From Globisporangium splendens (taxonomy: Eukaryota; Oomycota; Peronosporomycetes; Pythiales; Pythiaceae): a stretch of 64,000 nucleotides of DNA. The notes under the pieces were generated by a model. The model was not told the DNA's origin. It was given only the letters and a program-made list of their open reading frames with translations, and searched no databases. This document shows, one piece after another, positions 47,028 through 55,043 of this stretch (the first letter of the stretch is position 1; every line of letters starts with the position of its first letter). Location of the stretch: assembly GCA_006386115.1 (NCBI GenBank), contig VFIW01000015.1:551001-615000 (forward strand), given 5' to 3'. The position numbers and the translations under genes are program-made.

Positions 47028-48121
47028 TGTCACGTGTGCCTGACCTCGCACGCCAGGCACGCGCGTAGGATCGGCATGTGCCTGACTTCGCACGTGCCAA
47101 GCGTGCGGAGCGTCGTGGCATGTGTAACGTGTGCCTGACCTCGAGTCCGTGTAAGAGGGCGCTGTTCCAAACAGTCCCTCAAACACGGCACACACGCTTG
47201 TGCCAGAGGAAGCGATCTCCCGACTTGGAGAGAGGAAGAAGACTTGAGGGCTTGAAGGAAAATTTGCAACTGAATTAAAAATGGTTATGGTTCCTGTCGC
47301 TACTTACAAATGAACCCCAAGGGCTCCTAGAGGTTTTATAACTAAACCTAAACATACACAATAAAACCTATGAATCTGATATATAAAACCTTGGGTACAC
47401 TGAGGTTGAACCTACGGGATCTTCTAGAAGCTTGAACTTCAAGTCTTGTATAAAATCCCTGCAAAGTGATTGACTCGCGCCACTCACTTCAGGTGGCAGA
47501 CACACGTCGGTCTCGTCGCCAGTGTAGTTTCCCAAGCAGGAACCATCACTCAGTACTTGATTAGTACATGGATGTCATTGCTCAGTACTGATTAGTACAT
47601 GAGAACAACATTCTGCACTGATCAGCACAGAGAACACTCGTGAAGTCATCGAATGACGTCACACGTGCATGTGGGGACTGTATTACCGTAATCCCTTTGT
47701 TATTTGTGTCTCCACAATGCACGCTGAAGGTGGTGTGTGACACACTAGATCTGGGAACAGATCCACCTTCATGTAATGGCTGGTTATGGCCCATTACAGT
47801 CCGAGGTCAGGCTCTCATTCATATGTAACACTGATATATACAGTTATATGGAACTAGTCAGATAAAAATACAGGTGCAGGCAGGACACCTGGATAGGAAG
47901 AAAAATCGTAATCAGTTGAAGAAAAGGATAGGCATGCATGCAGGGAGGCTTAGACGTAGCGCTAGCGAACTAAGTCCTCCATTCAATTCACTTTCCAATT
48001 TGCCATCAAGTTGCCACCTCCTCCTCCGAGTCCAAGCCATCGTCCCCGACTTTCAGCCAATCAAGTTCCGACTTTCCGACTTTCGACCAATCAGATCTCA
48101 AGAAGACCCCAAACCGTTACA
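47028..48121 (+). repeat. 5' LTR of the Ty3 element (enlarged by a nested insertion)
   Basis: 1094 nt, against 383 nt for the 3' LTR. 654 nt of the difference is the nested solo LTR with its duplicated target. Another stretch of about 53 nt between two copies of gtgcctgac is missing from the 3' LTR. The shared part runs from aggtcaggctctcattc to the end. Confidence 0.9.
47150..47798. mobile_element. Solo LTR of a second element, nested in the Ty3 5' LTR
   Basis: A 649-nt block absent from the 3' LTR. It starts TGTAAGAGGG and ends CCCATTACA, so the ends are TGTAA...TTACA. It is flanked on both sides by GTCCG (47145-47149 and 47799-47803), a perfect 5-bp target duplication; the empty site in the 3' LTR has a single GTCCG. 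It contains two copies of a ctcagtact-gattagtacatg motif (near 47550 and 47581) but no coding region. Orientation is not known. Confidence 0.88.
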
Positions 48122-48123
48122 TC

Positions 48124-48131
48124 TGGTAGCA
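48124..48131 (+). other. Possible primer-binding site
   Basis: TGGTAGCA two nucleotides after the 5' LTR equals the complement of the 3' end of eukaryotic initiator tRNA-Met (first 8 nt only). Complementarity does not continue, so this is tentative. Confidence 0.3.
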
Positions 48132-48526
48132 CTTTGCGTCCGGGGGGGAGTGTGGCCGTTTCCAAGCGTTCAAGTCGCCGTCGTCGTCCAAGCCAGGCAC
48201 CTCCGAGGTTGTTATTCGAGCCGCTTTCTGAACGGGTGTTGCTTTAGTGACATAAATCCGGAATCATTGTCGGTGCGTTGACCCTTTGGTGTTCTGTGGC
48301 AGTAACTCCTGTAGTGTTGAGCCAGTCGTGCTTTTGTGCGTAATTTTGTGTTCTGGTCTACCTCGGTTTCTCTAATAGTGGCACGGTGTCTCGGGTTCGC
48401 CCTAACTGTCTGTGTTCTTTAGGGTGTTATTCCGTGGTGTCATCGTCAGGCGTGCCTAGGTGAAGCCCTCATTGAGGATCAAGACTGTGATTGTGAACTC
48501 CCAGAGTTGGTAACCTCCCCAACTCG

Positions 48527-48878
48527 ATGCCCAAGAAGCCGCGCGTCAAGCAGGTCCCGATTCAAGGCAGCCTTACGTACTTAGGCGTGCCGAAACCTGC
48601 AGAAGCTGATAAAGCCCGTCAAGACCTCGCGAACTGTCTGACGAAGGGCTTTCCGGATCTGTGAAGTGCTAGAGAAGCACGTGGACAAGTGTCCAGACAA
48701 GCTGAAGAAGAAACGCGCAAAGAAGGCTCTAATCCGGATCGCTCAAGGAATCATCGACGCATCCGACGGTATTGGCGAGTGTTTTCGCCGCGCGCTACGA
48801 GACCCGCCGGCATCGAGTACAGCTACTAGGAAGGCCAAGCTGCGTCCAGGTCAAGTTCCTCCGCCTAAGTTCGACTAA
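48527..48878 (+). pseudogene. Extra ORF in the Ty3 leader, broken by a frame shift
   Basis: From ATG 48527 (MPKKPRVKQVPIQGSLTYLG) a frame runs to TGA at 48662. The next frame carries on at the same place with RICEVLEKHVDKCPDKLKKK and runs to TAA at 48876-48878. Joined, about 116 residues would contain a C-x8-H-x3-C group and a basic helix. It lies between the 5' LTR and gag, where Ty3 elements usually have only an untranslated leader. I do not recognise the protein. Confidence 0.5.
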
Positions 48879-49051
48879 AAATACACAATTAAAAAATAAA
48901 AATAAATAAAAAATAAAAGTATAGCTTCGTATTATACTGGTTTTTAAGATCCCATAAGATAGAATCTCGACTCCCGTCCCTGCCTGCCAAGTCAAGTGAA
49001 ACCGGTTACGTAAAATACCGAGTGTGAAGTCAAGTCAAGAAAAGTACAAAG

Positions 49052-50680
49052 ATGAACGAACCAACGAATGCCCAGTTGTTGCAGAGTATGCTGGCAGTGC
49101 TAAACCAGCAAGCAGAGATGATCAAAGAATTCCAGCAAGTAAAACGGGAGTCAGAGATAAAATTAGAGGGATGTAAATTACCGGTGTATAGTGGAGCATT
49201 ACAAGAGTCGTTTCAGTTATATAAAGAGCAAGTCGGAGACTATTTAAAGGCGAGGAGCATTGACAGACAGGATGCTAGCCTACAGCCACGCCTTTTGACG
49301 ATGTTGGGAGGAACCCTGCGGCAGGGAGCTGCCCAGTGGTTCATTGTGAAGAAGACAGAGATTGAGACGGTTGACCAATTCTTCCTAGAACTAGGAAACG
49401 AATTTATTCCCGCCGATCTACAAGAGCGTTTGCGTGACCAGTTGGGTGAGCTATCCCAGGGTCAGAGTCGAGGCCTTGGCGACTACGTCAGTCGTTTTAG
49501 GCATGTTATCACACAAGTACAAGAGATGAGTGAGCTCGACAAGATCATGTATTTTGTACGAGGATTAGCTCCAGCGATCCGAACAGAGGTGCGCTATCGC
49601 CGATGTGCTACGTTGTCGGAAGCCATCACTCTAGCGTTGGACTATGACCGTTCGCATCGTCGCTCTGCGGATGGAGGTCGGTCCCACTCAGAACCTAGGT
49701 ACAGGCGTTTCGACAATCGCCAATACCGACTGAATGGTGCAAGTCCGATGGAAGTGGACAATGTCCGAGTCTTGGGTCGTGAAGAGTGTTTGCGTCAGCG
49801 CCTTTGCTTCAATTGCAATCGACCTGGACATCGAGCGTCAGAGTGTCGTGCGCCGCGCCAGCAGAGACAAGCGAGCACGCCGCAGACGACGCGCAATTCA
49901 AGATATCAGCGTCCGACACAGCGAGCTCGTCGATCAAGTCCGATGGTTGAGCACAACCTGGCGACAGTGGATGAAGTAGATTATCCCATTGTGTTTGACA
50001 ATGCGGAGCTAAACGCAGTGGGCATTGCGCGTAAGAGCAACCTGTTCGTGGTGAACGGCCGTGTTGATGGTAATGATGTGCGCATTTTGATTGACAGCGG
50101 CGCCTCGACCAACCTGATCCAGCGCGGGTTGGTGAAGAAAGTGCTGAATACAGCAGTGATCGAAGCGCAAGGATTCGACGGCAGAAGGACCAAGAAACAA
50201 GTGAACGAGGTGGAAGCATCGTGCCAAGTACAAGACAAGAAGTTTGAGGCAATGCAGTTTACGGAATGGGATCTACCCAACAGCCACGATGTCATCTTCG
50301 GTCAGCCATGGTTCGTCAAGCACAACCCGATCATTGATTGGAGAAAGCAGACGTTTGCATTGCCGGAAGACACCTCTGTGCACGAGCGCAGCGGTAGTGA
50401 AATCTGCTCCAAGATCAAGAATGCAGAGTATGAAGAGTTGTTCGTCGTAAAGGTGTCCGCAGTTAACGACATTTCTCCAGTCGTCCCGCCAGAGTTGAAA
50501 CCTGTCATTGATCGGTTCGCTGACTGTTTCCCGGAGTCACTTCCGGATGGCTTACCGCCAGAGCGTGCTGTGAACTTTGAGCTCCAGCCGAAGCCAGACG
50601 CAGTGCCAAGCTCGCGTCCGCCGTTTCGTCTGTCTTGGACAGACGAAACGCGTTGGAAGAGTTCGTTCGCGACAACGTGA
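49052..50680 (+). CDS. Ty3 gag and aspartic protease
   Basis: 542 aa from ATG 49052. The capsid-like region includes VYSGALQESFQLYKEQVGDY and LRQGAAQWFI. The nucleocapsid knuckle CFNCNRPGHRASEC is at 252-265. A retropepsin-like protease follows with LIDSGASTNLI (Asp at about 348) and DVIFGQPWF. The frame then enters the conserved start of the reverse transcriptase (ERAVNFELQPK, SSRPPFRLS) and is lost at a perfect hairpin at 50622-50650, ending at a TGA shortly after. Confidence 0.9.
   Translation: MNEPTNAQLLQSMLAVLNQQAEMIKEFQQVKRESEIKLEGCKLPVYSGALQESFQLYKEQVGDYLKARSIDRQDASLQPRLLTMLGGTLRQGAAQWFIVKKTEIETVDQFFLELGNEFIPADLQERLRDQLGELSQGQSRGLGDYVSRFRHVITQVQEMSELDKIMYFVRGLAPAIRTEVRYRRCATLSEAITLALDYDRSHRRSADGGRSHSEPRYRRFDNRQYRLNGASPMEVDNVRVLGREECLRQRLCFNCNRPGHRASECRAPRQQRQASTPQTTRNSRYQRPTQRARRSSPMVEHNLATVDEVDYPIVFDNAELNAVGIARKSNLFVVNGRVDGNDVRILIDSGASTNLIQRGLVKKVLNTAVIEAQGFDGRRTKKQVNEVEASCQVQDKKFEAMQFTEWDLPNSHDVIFGQPWFVKHNPIIDWRKQTFALPEDTSVHERSGSEICSKIKNAEYEELFVVKVSAVNDISPVVPPELKPVIDRFADCFPESLPDGLPPERAVNFELQPKPDAVPSSRPPFRLSWTDETRWKSSFATT
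50622..50650. repeat. Perfect 13-bp inverted repeat at the gag/pol frame break
   Basis: CGTTTCGTCTGTC (50622-50634), loop TTG, GACAGACGAAACG (50638-50650). The reading frame changes exactly within this hairpin. Confidence 0.9.
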
Positions 50681-53665
50681 AGAAGGGATGGATTGAAGTA
50701 TCGAACTCCCCATGGATCTCCAATATCTTCGGTGTTCCGAAAAAGGATCCTGCGACGGGTATGGCTGTGAAGCGCGCTGAATGGCTGCGCAGTGGCAACA
50801 CAAAGGTGCCGATACGTTGGGTCATCGACTATCGGTATGTCAACAGCCAGACGAAGATCCCCAAGATTCCTCTACCACACATAGAGGAACTCTTTGATCA
50901 GATGCTCGGTGCGACGGTATTCACGGTGATCGACCTCGCGCAAGGTTATCCACCAGATGCGCGTGAAGCCTGACAGTCGTCCTTACACGGCTTTTAGGTC
51001 GCAAAAGGAAACGTACCAATGGTGTGTCGCTCCGATGGGATTAGCGGGTATGCCGGGAGTATGGTCTCGTCTTATGCGAGTACTCTTTGGTAAATTCAAG
51101 TTTGTTGTCGTGTATCTCGACGACATCTGTGTCTTCTCCCGCTCGATGAAAGATCATGCGCAACATCTGGCGATGGTCTGTGAAGTCCTCCGTCATGAGA
51201 AGTTGTACGCTCGCCTGTCCAAGTGCGAGTTCGGCAAGTCCAGTGTCCATTTCCTCGGTCACACAGTCACGGCTGAAGGGATCCAAGTCGACGCAAAGAA
51301 GACAACCGCGATCGAGAAGTATCCTACTCCGACGACGCAGAAGACATTGTTGAGTTTTCTCGGTCTCGCCGGATACTATCGTCGGTTTATTTGCGACTTT
51401 GCGTGGATTGCGTTGCCGCTGCATAGGCTGATCAAGAGGGATGCAAAGTGGACATGGTCATCCGAACATGATCACGCCTTTCGTGCCTTGAAGTTAGCAC
51501 TGCGACAGGCTCCGACGTTGCGTTTACCTGACTTTGACCGTCAGTTCACGGTAACAACGGATGCCTCGGGCTACTGCATGGGCGGTGTCTTGTCTCAAAA
51601 GATCGGCGGGTTTGACGCTCCCATTGCCTTCTATTCAAAGAAGTTTGGGCAGTATGAGGAAAAGTGGCCTGCTCATGAGAAAGAGCTGCTCGCAATCAAG
51701 TTTGCGTTGTCAAAGTGGCGACACTACCTTCACGGTCGTCAGTTCGATGTGTTTACGGACAATTCGGCTTGTCGGTGGATGCTACATCATCCGAAGGTGA
51801 CTCCCAAGCTTGCGCGGATGCTGACGTTCTTCTCCCAGTTTGATTTTGTCCTGCACCACGTGAAAGGCAGTACCAATGTGGTGGCTGATGCCTTGTCTCG
51901 ACCAGGACCGGAAGAAGTCAAGCAATCCGATGAGTTGCCCGTAGTTTCGACTCCCGAAGTGCACGCTTGCGATGATGCGTGTCACGCTCGGTCGCAGTCT
52001 ATTTCTCGTCATGTGGTGTCCGCGGCATTTCTACGTCACTTGCCAGATTCGGATTGCTCCGTCTTTCTCTCTGCTGTGGACTTTCGGGGGAAGAGACGCG
52101 CCGTGGCAGTGCGGCAAGAGCAAGTCCACACTGTCGACACGCAGTGGGCAAGTGTTCACTTGTCCGAAGCGACGAAGAAAGCCTTTCAAGCTGGCTATTC
52201 CCGCGACCCAAGTTTTGCCGAAGTGTGGCAGAGTCGCGAAGGGAACGAGAAGTTCGAGAAGCGCAACGGTCTTCTGTTCTTGCGAACGAAGCACCCGGTG
52301 TTGCGATTGTGTGTACCAAACTCGAGCAAGTTGGTCACAGATGTTATTCAAGAGTTTCACGATGCTCCTGTGGCTGCTCATCCAGGAGTTCGTCGAACAC
52401 AGCTAAAGGCGGCTCAATGGTATTACTGGCCCGCCTTGGAAAAAGACATTCACGAGTATGTTGGCAGTTGCCAGACTTGTGCACGATGGAAGTCGAACAA
52501 TCGGAAGAAGATCGGCTTGATGATGCCAATTCCGACGCCCCAAGAATGCTGGGATGTTGTGTCGATGGATTTCATCATTGGATTTCCAATGTCCGAAGGT
52601 TTTGATGCAATCTTTGTCACGGTGGACAAGTTGTCGAAGCGTCCGAAGTACCATCCAACACACTCGACAGCAGATGCCGAAGGTACCGCCAAGGTATTCT
52701 TCGAGGCAGTGGTTCGTCACCACGGTTTGCCGAAGGTCATCATCAGTGACCGTGATCCCAAGTTCACGTCGGACTTTTGGAAGTCGCTGACCAAGCTCAT
52801 GGGTATCAAGCTGAGCATGACAACGTCTCATCGCGCGCAAGCAGACGGACAAACCGAGCGTCAGAACCTCGTGTTGGAAGATGCGCTGCGATGCATGGTG
52901 TCATACCATGGAGACGATTGGGTGAGCCACCTTGGAACGATCGAGTTTGCTCATGCAACTCTCGTTAATGAGTCGACCAAGTTCACACCGTTTGAAGTCG
53001 ACACTGGAAGAAAGGTGCGCAACCTAATTGCCCAAGAGTTCGGCGTCGACGAAGGAAACTTCGAACCAGTAAATATAGCTGAGTTTGCCAAGAACTTTGC
53101 GGAGAAGCGCCAACAAGTCGTCAAGCTAGCCCAAGAGAACCTCAAGCAAGCTCAAGAGCGCCAGAAGAAATACTACGACAGGAAGCGTCGCGAAGTGGAA
53201 TTTAACGCTGGCGATCTCGTTATGTTAGATACGAAGAATCTACCCTTGAAGACGGTCGCTCAAAGCACCTCTCTCCAAAAGGCGAAGTTGGCAGCGAAGA
53301 AGGTTGGACCGTTTAAGATCGACTCAATGGTGAACAAGAATGCGGCTCGATTGGTGTTGCCTCCAAACATGAAGCGCTTGCATCCAGCGTTCAATGTGGA
53401 GTTGCTTAGCCACTACGTTGAGAATCCAACCAAGTTCCATTCAAGACCAATTCCGAAGGCAGCCCCCGTGATCCTCGACGACGAGACTGGTGAGGCTCTG
53501 CACGTTGTGGAAGCATTACTTCGCAGTAAAACCCACAACCGCCAACGAATGTGGTTGGTCAAGTGGCTCGGGTATCCTGCGCACGAGAGTACGTGGGAAT
53601 ACGAGAAGAACATCCGCCATGTTTCGCATTGGAATCGACTCCTTCAAGAGTTTCAAGACTCCTAA
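50635..53665 (+). pseudogene. Ty3 pol: RT, RNase H, integrase, chromodomain, with a second frame break
   Basis: The first segment (50635-50973) carries EEFVRDNVKKGWIEVSNSPW, RWVIDYRYVNSQT and TVIDLAQGY. One extra C at 50950-50951 then breaks the GYHQM motif. The second segment (50957-53665, 902 aa) resumes with MRVKPDSRPYTAFR, the RT catalytic YLDD at its residues 53-56, RNase H (VTTDASGYCMGGVLSQ, TDNSACRWM), an integrase zinc finger (HPGVRRTQLKAAQWYYW, CQTCARWK), integrase DDE residues (VVSMDFIIG, IISDRDPKFTSDFW, GQTERQN) and a C-terminal chromodomain (MWLVKWLGYPAHESTWEY). Chromodomains steer such elements toward modified histones. Confidence 0.92.
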
Positions 53666-53677
53666 CGCGAAGTCAAG

Positions 53678-53687
53678 TCTGGGGGGA
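53678..53687 (+). other. Polypurine tract of the Ty3 element
   Basis: TCTGGGGGGA immediately before the TGTCAC start of the 3' LTR, as expected for plus-strand priming. Confidence 0.75.
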
Positions 53688-54070
53688 TGTCACGTGTGCC
53701 TGACCTCGCACACCAGGCACACGAGTAGGATCGGCATGTGCCTGACCTCGAGTCCGAGGTCAGGCTCTCATTCATATGTAACACTGATATATACAGTTAT
53801 ATGGAACTAGTCAGATAAAAATACAGGTGCAGGCAGGACACCTGGATAGGAAGAAAAGTCGAATCAGTTGAAGAAAAGGATAGGCATGCATGCAGGGAGG
53901 CTTAGACGTAGCGCTAGCGAACTAAGTCCTCCATTCAATTCACTTTCCAATTTGCCATCAAGTTGCCACCTCCTCCGAGTCCAAGCCATCGTCCCCGACT
54001 TTCAGCCAATCAAGTTCCGATTTTCCGACTTTCGACCAATCAGATCTCAAGAAGACCCCAAACCGTTGCA
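53688..54070 (+). repeat. 3' LTR of the Ty3 element
   Basis: 383 nt, TGTCACGTG...GTTGCA. It lacks the solo LTR found in the 5' LTR and about 53 nt of a duplicated segment. At 53740-53765 it contains gcctgacctcg-agtc-cgaggtcaggc, an 11-bp inverted repeat that is split by the insertion in the 5' LTR. Confidence 0.92.
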
Positions 54071-54467
54071 CACAACATCAAAGCAAGCAACAGGATCTGG
54101 AAATTCCACCAAACGACCACCAACCGACGCCATGAGGCGCCACAACAAACAAGCACCGCAACCCAACTAAAACTACATATTGCACATTGCATATGAGGAA
54201 AAAAAAAAAAAAAATCGAGAAAAAGAAACAGCAGACAACCAGCCAACAAGCAGCAGCAACCAAAGGATCCGTTGACGGCAGCGGGGTACATCCGCACCCG
54301 ACACGCGCATCCCCTCCACGGTCTCGCGACCAAATGGGCACCATCCTCGTTGGAAACCGCTCACCAAACCCAGCATGCCACGATATACAGCCTCACACGC
54401 CTACTGCCTATGAACCGCAACGCCGAAGAGATAGAGAGCTATATTGCTGGTAATATACCCCCCCTTT
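54071..54467 (+). mobile_element. 3' remainder of LINE copy 2
   Basis: Starts with the right target duplication CACAA, continues the last about 25 codons (IKASNRIWKFHQTTTNRRHE), and has the same 3' UTR as copy 1 with a slightly shorter A tract. It ends tataccccccctttaccgtgg at the U5 junction. Confidence 0.92.
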
Positions 54468-54533
54468 ACCGTGGAGTTGACTCAACTGAATGCGGCTTCA
54501 ACCAATTTCTGGATCCTCCCTTTGGGAGGGAAC
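54466..54533 (+). ncRNA. 3' half of a U5 snRNA gene, truncated by LINE copy 2
   Basis: Identical to 41837-41904: starts at the same U5 nucleotide, keeps the Sm site and 3' hairpin, lacks loop I and the 5' half. The downstream flank to 54627 is also identical; beyond it lies unique DNA leading to SERINC. Confidence 0.9.
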
Positions 54534-54627
54534 AATCTTTTCACAGCCTCCGTTTAATGATCTGACTACACAACTTCTTTTCACTCGAGAGATTCCCGTA
54601 GGATCTCGAATGCCAGATTGCACACTC

Positions 54628-55043
54628 GGATTATTTTGAACATAGTCGCTCAGACCGCAGCCAAACCCACGCTGGCTCGTTTAAAACTTCAAATGCACTA
54701 ACATTCGCTCATCAAAATATCGGAAGGGTCGGCTGCCACCAACGGAGTGTCAAAAATCACATTGAAGCAGCTCAGGTCTGCAGACTGAAGGGGATATGGT
54801 TGGATGCGCCTGTGATGGATAATATCACTAAACTCAGTGAGCCCACTGTTGTCTCTTCGCCTCACTGTCACGAGGTCCAACCGCTTTGAGAAGGGTGCTG
54901 TGTCACAGTGGTGGCACTAAATGGATGACGGACTGCAGCGCAAATGACCTGGCAGATGAATGAACACGTACTTCAACAGCTTCATCAACCAGCCTTGATG
55001 CCGAAACTGCGCTTTGATCCTATATGCCATACGCTGCGTCACA
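54628..55043. other. Unique flank after the U5/LINE nest; no gene supported
   Basis: Short minus-strand frames (54698-54880, 54917-55108) look like broken coding remnants, perhaps of an old transposon, but no family motif is clear. Confidence 0.4.

Larger units (their letters stand above)
47028..54070 (+). mobile_element. Ty3/Gypsy-type LTR retrotransposon (chromodomain lineage) inserted in LINE copy 2
   Basis: LTRs begin TGTCACGTG and end GTTACA/GTTGCA. Internal order is gag, protease, reverse transcriptase, RNase H, integrase, chromodomain, which is the Ty3 order. A purine tract precedes the 3' LTR. The element is inactive as read: two frame breaks in pol, a damaged leader ORF, a solo LTR in its 5' LTR and unequal LTRs. 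Confidence 0.93.
42004..54467 (+). mobile_element. LINE copy 2, interrupted by a Ty3 element
   Basis: Same structure as copy 1, with scattered substitutions and small indels. It starts near 42004, is interrupted at 47027/47028 by a 7-kb Ty3-type retrotransposon, and resumes at 54071 through the last ORF codons and the 3' UTR. Its 3' end again joins U5 at accgtgg. Removing 47028-54070 and one target duplication restores collinearity with copy 1. Confidence 0.9.

Noticed and set aside
47145..47803. Large deletion in the 3' LTR as explanation for the LTR length difference
   Set aside because: The extra block has TGTAA...TTACA ends and a perfect 5-bp GTCCG duplication, so insertion into the 5' LTR explains it better.
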